Shown here: positions 11,118 through 21,285 of the stretch, in pieces | Layout: the number at the start of each line of letters is the position of its first letter | Numbering within the stretch: position 1 is the stretch's first letter | Assembly: GCA_947359465.1 (NCBI GenBank) | Contig: OX375876.1 | Location: forward strand, 79,506,359 to 79,570,358 | DNA from: Metellina segmentata | Lineage: Eukaryota > Arthropoda > Arachnida > Araneae > Tetragnathidae | Direction of reading: 5' to 3' | Length of the DNA stretch: 64,000 nt | Program-made: the position numbers and the translations under genes | Notes under the pieces: generated by a model | Databases searched by the model: none | Told to the model about the DNA's origin: nothing | The model's input: the letters and a program-made list of their open reading frames with translations, nothing else

Positions 11118-11165
11118 ACTGGGTGGCTCCGCCCCCTGCTCGCTTACGCTCGCACACCCCCGGTG
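11118..11165 (-). mobile_element. Helitron 3'-tail fragment (inverted)
   Basis: The reverse complement reads gcgagcgtaagcgagc followed by aggGGGCGGAGCCaccc, the same hairpin-rich tail as at 19603-19639. The terminal CTAG has decayed to a CAGT-like sequence. Confidence 0.6.
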
Positions 11166-11206
11166 ATTGCTACAGGAAGCTAAATAAAATATGCAGCCCA
11201 AAATAT

Positions 11207-11500
11207 AGGGTTATTCAAAATAAATCCTCCGATTTCAAAATTCCATATTTTCAAAATATGAATACAAAGGGAAAATATGGAAGTTTGGTATTGTGAAGAA
11301 TAGATGTCGCTCGTGTGTTCTTCGTGAAGCTATTTCACGAAAGCTGTTTTTGCTGAAAAAGTCACTGGACAGTACCTAGGTTGCAAATCTGTCTCCCCCC
11401 CCCAGAGAGATAAAAGAAGATCTCTCCAATTTTGTTTTCCAACAAGATTGGGCACCTCCGCACTGGGCTACAGGGGTTCGTCATTTCCTTAAGGGGAGTT
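11207..11500 (+). mobile_element. IS630/mariner-type element, 3' truncated
   Basis: The left end (gggttattcaaaataaatcc, ccgatttcaaaattcc) matches the terminal repeat of the complete element at 12192. The interior also matches (gtgtgttcttcgtgaagc, ttgttttccaacaagattgggcacc...cactgggctac), up to about 11490. Beyond that the sequence diverges and no right end is present. Confidence 0.7.
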
Positions 11501-11638
11501 TGTACCTTTTAGACCTTGCGTTGCTCGCAAAACATACTTTTTTCGATTCATCTTAAATAATTGAGTTTTGTATATTGTAGAATAAAATTGATACAGTTTA
11601 AAGATAATGGTATGGCTTTTAAAAAACTGCAGTCATAT

Positions 11639-12106
11639 TTGTAATTAAAAATATCTATTTTTATAAAACCTAGCAAAAAATATACACAATTTCTTCGTTT
11701 TGAAATTTACCCGCTTAACTTTCCCGCAAGTTTAAAAAAAACTAATAAACGTTGAGTTAAGAAATTTTGTATGGTTATTCTAAAAGTGGATCTTAGTTCT
11801 CTGAACTATGGATTTGTGTATGAGAGCTATAGTTTTTTATTTATGGATCCATACATGCTAAAAATTTTCAAAGTTGATTTATTTAAAAATGTTTAATTTT
11901 TATAAATATTTTTACTTCAAATATCACAAAATCCTTAGTTCATAGAAATAAGACATTCATGTGCTTCAATTTGGTGCAAAAATTTGAGTTTTACAGTGCA
12001 TCTTTCAAAAGTTATCTGGCGGGAAAGTTAAGTGGGTAAATTTCAAAATGAAGAAATTGTGTATAATTTTTGCTAGGTTTTATGAAAATAGATGTTTTTA
12101 ATTACA
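11639..12106. repeat. Fold-back inverted repeat, ~88-bp arms
   Basis: The left arm 11639-11727 (ttgtaattaaaaatatc ... acttaactttcccgc type sequence) is mirrored at 12018-12106, with about 290 bp between the arms. The arms carry a shared aaaacctagcaaaaa block and a gaaatttacccgcttaac block with a few mismatches. It lies between two related IS630-like copies. Confidence 0.75.
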
Positions 12107-12191
12107 TTTTCAATTCTCACAGGAATTGTTTCCTTCACATATATGGCCTTACTCGTAAATATCTCTGTTGATTACTAATGTAAATGTTATA

Positions 12192-12913
12192 CAGGGTTAT
12201 TCAAAATGAATCATCCGATTTCAAAATTCCATATTTTCAAAAATAAACGACACAAATTGATAAGTAATACATGAATACAATGATAAAATATGGAAGTTTT
12301 CTACTGTCAAGAATAGATAGTACTCGTGTGTTCTTCGTGAAACTATTTCACGACAGCTGGTTTAGAAGTTTTTCATTGGCAGAAATGATAATGGCGTATG
12401 TGGTTTGGATATGTTGCAAATTTAGCTTTTCTCCCAGATAAAGGAATATCTCTCTTTCGTTTTCCATCAAGATGAGGACCACCCCACTGGGCTACAGAGG
12501 TCCGTCGTTTCCTTAACACGGAACAATTTCGCAATTGGATCGGTCGCAGTAGACCAGATGACTTGATGTTACACATCTGACCACCTAGGTCACCTGATAT
12601 GTCCCCAAGCGGTTTCTTCCTTTGAGGGTTTGTAAAAGATAAAGTGTATGTGCCACCATTACCCACAAATTTATGTGAACTTAAACAACGGATTTCTGCT
12701 GCTGCATAATCAATTACCACTGACACTTTACAACGTGTTTGGCTTGAATTTACATACTGTATTCACATTATACGTGTAACTAAAGGAAGTTAGACACTTG
12801 TAAAAAAACATTCCGTAGTTCCTTTTGTATTCATGTATTACTTATCATTCTGTGTCGTTTACTTACGAAAATATAGCATTTTGAAATCGGATGATTCATT
12901 TTGAATAACCCTG
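12192..12913 (+). mobile_element. IS630/mariner-type element, internally deleted (722 bp)
   Basis: The terminal inverted repeats are about 37 bp (CAGGGTTATTCAAAATGAAT at the left, its complement at the right), with a TA at 12190-12191. The plus strand contains decayed transposase C-terminal blocks: caagatgaggaccaccccactgg (QDxxPxHW-like), a SPD-like segment after several stops, and ttgagggtttgtaaaagat (GFVKDKVYV-like). The size nearly equals the related element at 31756-32476. Confidence 0.8.
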
Positions 12914-13432
12914 CTTTTAAAAAAAACTTGTAGCTAATATGGCAACCTTGGTAATTTTAGAAACTCTTTTTGAGAAGCACTCAACTGAATTAATTCAAAA
13001 CAGTCATTCTTAATCACTTTGTTTTTTAATTTCAGTAATCTGTTGTTCTACGAATAGTTTTGTAGCGAAAAACAAGATCTATATTCACACATTGATTTTC
13101 GTTCCAACATTTTTTATTAATCTACGTGTTAAGATGTAACTCTGAATTTTCAATTTGATGTTTTTCGTTGAATATCTGTAATCAAGGTAAGACAATGTTT
13201 AATTTCTTCAAAGGAAATTTTTTACCACTGTATGGTAATTTTGGGAAACGCTTTTGATTTCAAATGACATACAAAACATTTATATGCATACTCTCAATTA
13301 TTTTGTGCATTCTAGGTAATATAGGCACACTCCATAGAGATTATTTAAATTCTACAAAAATTAAAATGTTAAATATGACATTTACTTACCATTGTGAAAT
13401 TGTATACTTTTTTTACAGTGTGGTAGTTGTTA
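12914..13432. other. AT-rich spacer, no gene recognised
   Basis: Low-complexity AT-rich sequence with no feature I can support. Confidence 0.4.
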
Positions 13433-14774
13433 CAAGGGTTGTTCACATGAAAAGGTACAAAACGACACTGTGGGTATAAATGAAGACTTTATTCAAAGTA
13501 TACACCACAGGCCTGAGCACAACGATCCCATTGATTAACGAGCCGAAGGATTCCTTGTTTCCAGAATTCCTGTGGCCGTGACGAGACCCCGTCCATCACA
13601 GAGTCCTTGAGTTCGTCGTCCGAGTTGAAACGCTTCCGTTTCAGATGTTTTTTCAGAGGACCAAACACATGGAAATCGCAGGGCGACATGTCCGGGCTGT
13701 AGGGCGGATGTTCAAGCTGCTCCCACTTGAACTTGGCCAGTTCCGCGTGTGTGACCCTGGAGACGTGTGTACGCGCGTTATCATGGAGCAGAACCACACC
13801 CTCCGTGAGCAGACCCGGTCTTTTGTTCTTAATGGACCTGCGTAGGATTAGGATTGTCTCACAGTACACATCGGAGTTAATGGTTCTTCTGTGCTCGAGT
13901 AATTTAACAAGTAGAGGACCTTGGACGTCGAAAAAGACGGTGAGCAACACCTTCCCTGCTGACACCACGGCTTTGAACTTTTTTAGGGTAAGATGGCGAC
14001 GCATGCTTCCACTGCATCCTGTCCCGCTTTGTCTCTGGCTCGTAGTGATGGCACCAGCTCTCATCACATGTGACGATCCGCTCCAGGAAAACGGTGTCTT
14101 TATGATACCGAAAAAGATGTTGAAGTGCCAACCCCATACGCAGTTTCTTTTGCTGGTCGGTGATCTGCTTCGGAACCCACTGTGCGCACACCTTCCGATA
14201 ACGCAACCTGTCGTGAACAATTGTCCACACTGTTCCAACGCTGACATCCACCTTCACTTCCAACATTCGCAATGTTGTCGCAATGTGACACTTCTCACTA
14301 GGTCGTCAACCTTGTCGATGAGATCGACCGTGATGACTGTGGCCTGGTCTTGGGTCATCAACCAAACTCTCACGTCCTACACGAAAACGGGCACTCCTTT
14401 TTCTCACTGACTTGTCGGACACACAGTCTTCCTTGTCGGACATACGGTCGCCATCCGGCGATGAATAACGGCTGGTTTAACACCTTCCGCTGTCAGAAAT
14501 CGGATAACGCCTCGCTGCTCCTCAATCGTCGAATTTTTCAATGTTAACGCCATCCTGTCCTCACACACAGTGCCTCGTCAATTGAACGGCGCTCTTTATA
14601 AGAACCTCTGCTTTCTCCTGCGCATAAAGGGCGCCCGCGCATGCTCCGATCCACGCCGGAGATACCAATTGCATCCCTAGATATCTCGCTACTTTCTCCC
14701 ATAGCGGCATAGGCAAATATGTTAACGATTACGTTGTTACGACGTTTCGTACCTTTTCATTTGAACACCTCTTG
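13433..14774 (-). mobile_element. mariner element with both ends (1342 bp)
   Basis: The inverted ends share the pattern CAAGRGxTGTTCAxATGAAAA then GGTACRAAACG. TA dinucleotides at 13431-13432 and 14775-14776 are the target duplication. The transposase runs on the minus strand and fills most of the element. The length is typical for a full-size mariner (about 1.3 kb), but the gene is frameshifted. Confidence 0.9.
13489..14553 (-). pseudogene. mariner transposase, frameshifted
   Basis: The start is the ATG at 14553 (MALTLKNST...), whose helix-turn-helix region is in the same frame as the C-terminal half. The middle (about 14272-13990) is in another frame, so at least two compensating shifts interrupt it. 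All three catalytic positions can be seen: the Asp of CDESW, the Asp of LLHDNA, and the Asp of YSPDMSPCDFHVF, the D,D34D signature of mariner transposases. The C-terminus ends QWDRCAQACGVYFE then TAA (13489-13491), the normal end for this family, and full length would be about 350 residues. It would cut and paste the element at TA sites but cannot be made intact. Confidence 0.9.
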
Positions 14775-14776
14775 TA

Positions 14777-16620
14777 CATGTGATGTATAAGAATTACAAT
14801 TTTTAACGAAAACGTAAATTAACCAATTTTACCCGATTATCTTCACGAAATTTTGCTAGTTTTAAATAAATATTATCTGAAGAAAACAGTTTTGTAAACT
14901 GGCGTGTTTTAGCTTCATTTAATTTTGCTAGTATCTGACGAACTGGTTAGATGTTTTGTCATGGAATTTGTGTTGGACAAACTCTTCAAGCGAAAGAGTT
15001 GCTATGCTTTAGGCAAGTAATTAAATTGGTAATCACTTGATTCTATTGACTGGTTCAAAACACATTCAAAGCTTGAAAGTTTTTTTTTATTAAGACTTGT
15101 GAAATGTTATTTGTTTCTTATACGAAAATTCTTCTGAGAGAACTTTAATTATGTAAATAAATAATCATATTCAGTAACTTAAACAAATTCATCTTCTGAT
15201 ATTGACATGGAATACAGAAACGATAATTGTTTGATTAATTCATGACGTGTATGAATAACGATAGCAAGAATTCACAATAAATGTTTAATAATTCACTTTT
15301 TTCTTTTATTTTAACTAATCTAATTTAATTCTTTGAAATGAAATAAGTACAGTTACGAATTAGTATAAATTCCGCATTTCTTCATTGCAACATAGTTTTA
15401 GTAAAAGGGAATACTGTCAGATTAAGTGTTAGTAAAATAAAATAGTAGAAAAGTGATTCCTTTTTAGTGCAACAGTTGTAACGTTTGTATCTTCTATGTT
15501 TTATTTTGTTCTATACGGTGTGTTTTGTCAGCTTTAAGAATATTTTAAGTGATAGTTTTATGTATCTGTGAGAAACAATTACCACTACATATTATTCTTA
15601 ATTGTGTATATACTTCATATCACAAAGTTAAATGAAGCGGATGAAACCGAGACGTGTAATCATAAACTCCTAAATTTTAATCTAAAAATAAAGTTTTTTC
15701 ATTTATTAAATTTGTTCTCCCATTTTTACAACTGTGACCAAGATGATTAAACACTGTCTCCTATAATTTATGATATGAAAACCCTTTCACGATATTTAAA
15801 ATCTTAAAGTTATTTTAATTAACTTTACATCAGAGAACTCTACTTACACAAATGTCATAAGAGTGAAGTATAATACATTAACCAAACTGTGAGCTTCTTT
15901 CAACAGTTATGACTGTCTTGAACGTACTCTATATTCTGTTTGTGTCTTTTATCATAGTTTTGGATTACACACTAGGACGAATAAACTGAGCGAATTTTCA
16001 TAAATCGGTCAGATGGTTGTGGCATTCCTTTGTTTTTGAATAAGAATCATCGGCATTCTGATTCAACAATCATTTATATTGTAAACCAACAATGTATTTT
16101 CGGAATGACATCCATAATCGAAAAATATTTTACTGTTATAGAATATCTCATTGCAGGTAGTGAGCATTTAAATCGAAATTTTTCAAGCTGGCTCCATTAC
16201 TGTTTATTTATCATGATCAGAAATATTTATTTTCAGTAAGAATAAAAATGTTACTTTCAGTGCTAGTTCAAGAATTTCAGATTTCTGAGGAATTTTCCAT
16301 TTAATTTACTGTGAAGGGAATGTGTATGGATAAGGGTGGGTTTTAATATTTATGTATTCGTTATTTAATTATTTAATTCTTTTATTAATATAGTTGTTTC
16401 TCTACCGAGAAATATTCGGCTACAGAAAACCAAAAATATATAGCCCATAGAGGCAGGAAAAAGGCATACACATATAGTTAGATAAACGATTAAACCAAAC
16501 TACTTCATTGAAAAAAATTACTATTGCATTAAAACCATTAAAAATTCAACTTTTAAGAAAAATTATATAGCTCAAAAAATCTTTTTTTTTGTAGCAAAAT
16601 TGCAACACACTTTTTTAAGA
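14777..16620. other. AT-rich intergenic sequence, no gene recognised
   Basis: There are two chance frames near 15568 and 16030, with no family resemblance, codon structure or repeat match. Confidence 0.4.
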
Positions 16621-16954
16621 TAGGTAATGGTAATTTTAGTTAACGTCGTACTAGAGCAACACAACGGGCTATTAACGACGGTCCGGGATCAGTCCCTTAA
16701 GGGAAAGATCCGAGGACAACACCTCGTAATTTTGAACCACGGTCAGATGACGAAGCAACGCCTGATCTGGCACCCCACTCTCCAAACTTCCACACAAACC
16801 CAACTTGAGGACTTTCGGCCACGACAGATTTAAGGTGTACTAGCCGCCTCTACACCATACGCTTACCAACAACCATGCCCTGACCCGGATACGAACCAGG
16901 AACCTTCCGATCTAGAGGCTAACACCTTAACCACTACACCGGTTAGTCGGCCAC
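16621..16954 (-). mobile_element. tRNA-derived SINE, essentially full length
   Basis: Read on the minus strand it begins near 16954 with a tRNA-like head: box A tgtagtggttaaggtg and box B ggttcgtatcc (RNA polymerase III promoter). The head is followed by a body (gagagtggggtgccag, ttcaaaattacgagg) and a tail with gtcgttaatagcccgttgtg and gtacgacgttaac, ending in simple sequence. This is the best full copy in the window and the reference for the other fragments. It encodes no protein and depends on a LINE for movement. Confidence 0.85.
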
Positions 16955-17091
16955 ATTTTAAGAACAAAATGTACAGCTTCTGGTCATATACCTAGGAATG
17001 TTGAAACTATTGCAAGAAATTAAAAAAGGCAATCATGTTTGTTATGTAAGAGGTTGTAAGATATCCTTGTTGAAGCAATGACGGAACTTAA

Positions 17092-18823
17092 GGCTCGGCC
17101 TCCACTTACGATTTATAGTCGGCGGCCAAAAAATCGCTGTCGCAGAAAATCTACAAGGTACACACACTGCGATAGATAAATCGCTGAATTAAAAAAAACA
17201 TTTGTGTTGGCATTGTTTGGTTCTCATTTGTAAAATCGGAACTGTTAAAGATCGATTGTAAATTTCAACGGATTTGAAATCTGCCGAAAATATTTTACAC
17301 CGTACATTTGATTTTTTTTAAGTAAATAATAATTTAATTGAACATTTTTTATTTTTGCAATACGAATAAGTATTACAATGGATGTCACTGAAACTACTTG
17401 TGCGATCGCTCTTTTACTTCGGGCGAGAAGTAAACGGAGGAAGCATCGTTATTAGTTACATCCAATAACAAGTCAGGGATTATTGAAATGGCAGTTATAC
17501 AAGTTATTTGAAGATTTATGTGAGCACCCTGCAAAGTTTTTCCAGCATTACAGAATGTCAAAGAGTAGTTTTGACGAATTGTTGGGAATAATTAGTCCAT
17601 CAATAACATATAATGGCACAACGTCCATACTACCAGAAGAAGGTTAGCCACTAACTTTGAGGTAAGTACAATTATTACGTAATTGTATGTAGTATTTCAT
17701 TTATTTATTATTATCTCTACATATCACGTTTGCACACTAATAAAACACAGTTGAGACTATTTTTACCTTTTACATTTACATAACAATTCTAATATTTACT
17801 TTATCCATGATTTTCTTATACCGGAAAATCTCAACATCTGGATCTTTTCAACGCATATTTTGAAATAATTATGACCCCATTAGTTAATTTTCAGTTCTCC
17901 CTCAAACATTATCATTACGCATATCAAAACCCACAACGTTTAAAAACAGTTACCTTGAAATCCTCTCATTCCGCTACGCCAATCACATTGATCAATTTTC
18001 ACACTAAAATGAACTGTTTTGGGAATGCAGCTCCTTTACTAGATATCGGGTATTTAAAATAAACACACCCATAGAATGGCCTTTGGTCCTTTGATATAAC
18101 TACCCCAAAACACAAAATATATATTCATAGCTTTAATTATCACAAGTCTACAAAGGCAACTATTACGCACTCTTGTATCCCCCATGTTAAGAGAGTATTG
18201 ACACAAACCAACGCTTAATTCCGCGTATATTTTTGGTTAATTTACTTATCCCTAAGGTTTTTTTAGGTGGTATTTCACTTATTTAGGACTTTTCCAATGC
18301 ATATTTCGTAACAATAGTGATCCAAACAGCCAACCCTCAGTCCGATCTCAAATATTGCACTTACGCAAATTAAAACTCACCATATTAAAACAACAATTTT
18401 TGAATTTCTTATTTCCCATTTTTCTTCACTACCATTATTAATATTAATATCCTGCGTATTTTTACTCTTTCTTTGGCGACAGAATTGCATTGTGGACTTC
18501 TACAATATTTTTCCCACTCAAATTGAGTGACTATACTGTGTTTTTTAAACAGAAACCAGAGCATGGCTGCATCAGAACTGCGACTAAACTATCGCCAGTA
18601 GGTGTATGCACCTGCCTTGCCGTATGATTCATTGGGATAGAGCGACTGTCGCATCGTAGCGAAAATAGGACAGGCTGCAACTTTTTAATAGCGGCGATTC
18701 TGCAGTGTGTGCACCTGCATTTGAAACAATGAGTTTAAATCGCGCGATTTAAAATTGAAATGAATAAAAAAAGCATTTCAATGAAAAATCGCGCGTTTAA
18801 TAATCGCAAGTGGAGGCCGAGTC
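17092..18823 (+). mobile_element. PIF/Harbinger-type element (1732 bp)
   Basis: The inverted ends are GGCTCGGCCTCCACTTACG at the left and, complemented, GACTCGGCCTCCACTTGCG at the right. Both flanks carry TTAA, compatible with the TTA/TAA target preference of Harbinger elements. The interior holds an N-terminal Harbinger transposase piece (17378-17661). The rest is AT-rich and non-coding, with two diverged internal copies of a block at about 17840-17960 and 18290-18410. Confidence 0.8.
17378..17661 (+). pseudogene. PIF/Harbinger transposase N-terminal exon relic
   Basis: One frame from the ATG at 17378 reads a basic patch (RARSKRRKHRY), a stop, then blocks typical of Harbinger (HARBI1-like) transposases: HPI, LFEDL, HPAKFFQHYRMSKSSFDELLGIISP, a second stop, and PLTLR. 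The frame ends at base 17661, directly followed by a good 5' splice donor (gtaagt at 17662-17667), so the ancestral gene probably had an intron here. Two in-frame stops and the lack of any catalytic DDE exon show it is dead. Identification is by motif resemblance. Confidence 0.75.
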
Positions 18824-19015
18824 TTAAAGGAATAAAAAAGAAATGATTTCGTAATGCAGAAAAATGAAAAGCTGATGATTCATAATTCTTCAAATAAACA
18901 TACATCAAAAATTTATTTATATTACTTCAATATCTATGATATGGACTCCAAATTACAGATCAATATTCCAGTCTTGATCTAACATAAACAGCAAATATAA
19001 TAAAAAATTTGTGAA

Positions 19016-19639
19016 TCTATATACATAATTCTCTTACGTGGCACGCAAAAAAAGACGTTATTTGTTATCGCGTTTTGGCAACAGTGTACCATTGTTTGTT
19101 TATCACTAAATCTCGCGCTTCAATTGAATTTATAGCGTTATCGGATGATGAATCGCTGAAAAAAATGAATCTTAGTCAAGCTGTTGCAGTTAACAATAGA
19201 AATCATAGAAGCCATTTAAAAAAGGTCCTTTTCAGGGTCTTTATAGTTCAACAAGACGTTTGCACTACAACTTTCGACAACTAACTCAATGAAAAAGCGT
19301 GGGTGGCTCGAGTGTAGGGGTAAATGTACAAACAAACAACATGCTGGGTATTCAATTTCCAAAGCATCGCTCATATTTCGAGTCAAAATTTGCTCAAAGT
19401 TTTCATTTGAATTCTGATTCTATAGGTACTGTATATATCTTTTCTAAAAAACAGCAAAAAATTTAGATTTGAAAAATATATATTTTTTTTAAATATATTT
19501 TGTAAATAATCCCCTCTGCTAGGACACATGTCTTCATTGATGCGAGCGAAGCGAGCATATGTTCCAACAAACCAATGAGGATTGCGAAGCAATCCTCCGG
19601 GGGTTGGCGAGCGTTAGCGAGCAGGGGCGGGCCCCCTAG
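19016..19639 (+). mobile_element. Non-autonomous Helitron (624 bp), copy A
   Basis: It starts TCTATATACATAATTCT right after an A and ends in a GGGGC/GCCCC hairpin directly followed by CTAG and a host T. A|TC...CTRR|T with a 3' hairpin is the Helitron signature. The last 100 bases hold several further hairpins, including AGGATTGC closed by GAA (19578-19596). The interior is homologous along its length to the decayed copy at 57936-58526. No Rep/helicase gene is present. Confidence 0.85.
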
Positions 19640-20862
19640 TATTACAAAAATATCTTGTTCTTCTCTTGATCCAACTTAGCTATCAGTAGGAATAGGAACT
19701 CTATTCAATGTTTGATTACTTTATTCTATCTTTTACTATAAACTTGTTAAAGGCATGGCTAGCACATAAAAGGGCTCCTGTTAGCATACTCTAGACCCAG
19801 GTGCATGATTATATTCAGTGTTCTGAAATACAACTCCAAGCAATTGCAATTGTTCTGCAGGCATTTTGTCTGAATTTTGAAAACTGCAGTAAAATCAAAA
19901 ACAGACGTAAAGCACAATTATCGGCAAACTATGTTTTTCATATTTATAATACATGTAAAACAGATCAAAATTAATTAACTCACTTTATTTAAAGCAAAGG
20001 CAAACTTTCAGAATTTGCAATCCTGTCGATAACTTTTGAAGTTAAATAGATTGTAATTGACATAGAAGATGAGTTATTTATAAAGTGTTTGTGGTAATTT
20101 AGGCGGCGTAAGGAGGTTATTCCGTAGCTTGAAAAGAAAAAGTGTGGCAAGGAGCGTGCTTTACACTACAGAATATAATAACTTATGATTGCAAAAAAAA
20201 CCAGGCCCAAATTGCGATAAAATTAAGGAAAAATTGTTCTGCAAAAAAGACTTTGTTTTGCGATGTATGTCGCAGTTTTAAGCAATTTCTGCTCCCAGGA
20301 CTATGGCTATATTAAAAATGAACATTTTTGCCCGAAGCTAATCTGAATCTCTTCTTTTATTTTACAATGTGCACCATCACACATTTTCAACTAATTTTTA
20401 AATTCCCCTTTTAAATAATTAAGCAGTCTCCAATCTATTTCCATGTTTTAATTTAGAGCTTCTATTGTCATATAAAATACAATGGTCATAGTGCAAGAAT
20501 GGAATAATCGGTGTTGACCAATAATAGTTCCTATGATTGGTCAACACCAATTATATTAAACACTAAACATAGCCAAAGCATTGATGAACTATATTTTAAG
20601 GTAACTCTTATATGTATCATGCAAGATCGTTTGGATAACAGGATGTAAAATATCCGTCATCCATCTGGTTTGTTTGTTTAGATTGAAAATACTTCGCAAA
20701 TAGGATTTGAAAATCGGCAATTTAGTACTAACCATTGGTTAAAAAAATTGTATATTCAATGAATTAATAAAGACAATCTGGAAATGTACTAAATAAGAGT
20801 TCAAATATGGCTATTAAAACCAAATCATCCAACCATGTACTAATATATGTATGTATTTTTCA
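19640..20862. other. AT-rich intergenic sequence, no gene recognised
   Basis: The only structure noticed is a long hairpin at 20503-20553, annotated separately. Confidence 0.4.
20503..20553. repeat. Perfect-looking hairpin, ~17-bp stem
   Basis: The arms aatcggtgttgaccaat and attggtcaacaccaatt flank a ~13-base loop, with a single mismatch or G-T type pair. It could be the remnant of a small inverted-repeat element. Confidence 0.75.
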
Positions 20863-21285
20863 TCTGTACTATAATAAAAGGAAGTAGGTGTGTCTCTGTA
20901 ATCAGTGTCCTGACGAATCTATGGCACTTACAATTATGAAATTTGGCACACAGGTAGTCTGCATTTCTTGCAATTCTTCCATTGCGCGGGAATTTTAAAA
21001 TTTTATGTCGAAAATTTTTAAATGAATTTATTAGTTTTTTCACCATTTTTAATTTTTTTCCGGAACATGACGTCAGAAAGAAGAAGCAAGCCGATTTTGC
21101 GGTTTTCGACCGCTGACGTCACAAACGTTTTTCGTCCGAATTTCCCTTGGAACCTTGCCAAGTTTTCCTATTCTAACGTGTTTTGATTTACGTGGTTGAT
21201 ACAGCCACCTCGAGACAATCACGGAGTCCGTGGAGTTCGTTTTGGAAGCAAACCAAATGGGAATACGTAGGGGATTGCAATGTAC
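20863..21285 (+). mobile_element. Helitron 5' fragment
   Basis: It begins A|TCTGTACTATAATAAAAGG and continues with gtcctgacgaatctatggc and acttacaattatgaaatttgg, matching the start of the complete Helitron at 61760. Near 21240-21280 it enters the hairpin-tail consensus (gaagcaaaccaaatgggaa) but stops before the CTAG end. Confidence 0.7.

Noticed and set aside
13645..14410. Long plus-strand frames (up to 227 codons)
   Set aside because: They are antisense shadows of the mariner transposase, which matches a known family on the minus strand.
21060..21130. Two tgacgtca palindromes as possible CRE-type regulatory sites
   Set aside because: They lie inside a Helitron fragment with no gene nearby, so there is no basis for a regulatory claim.
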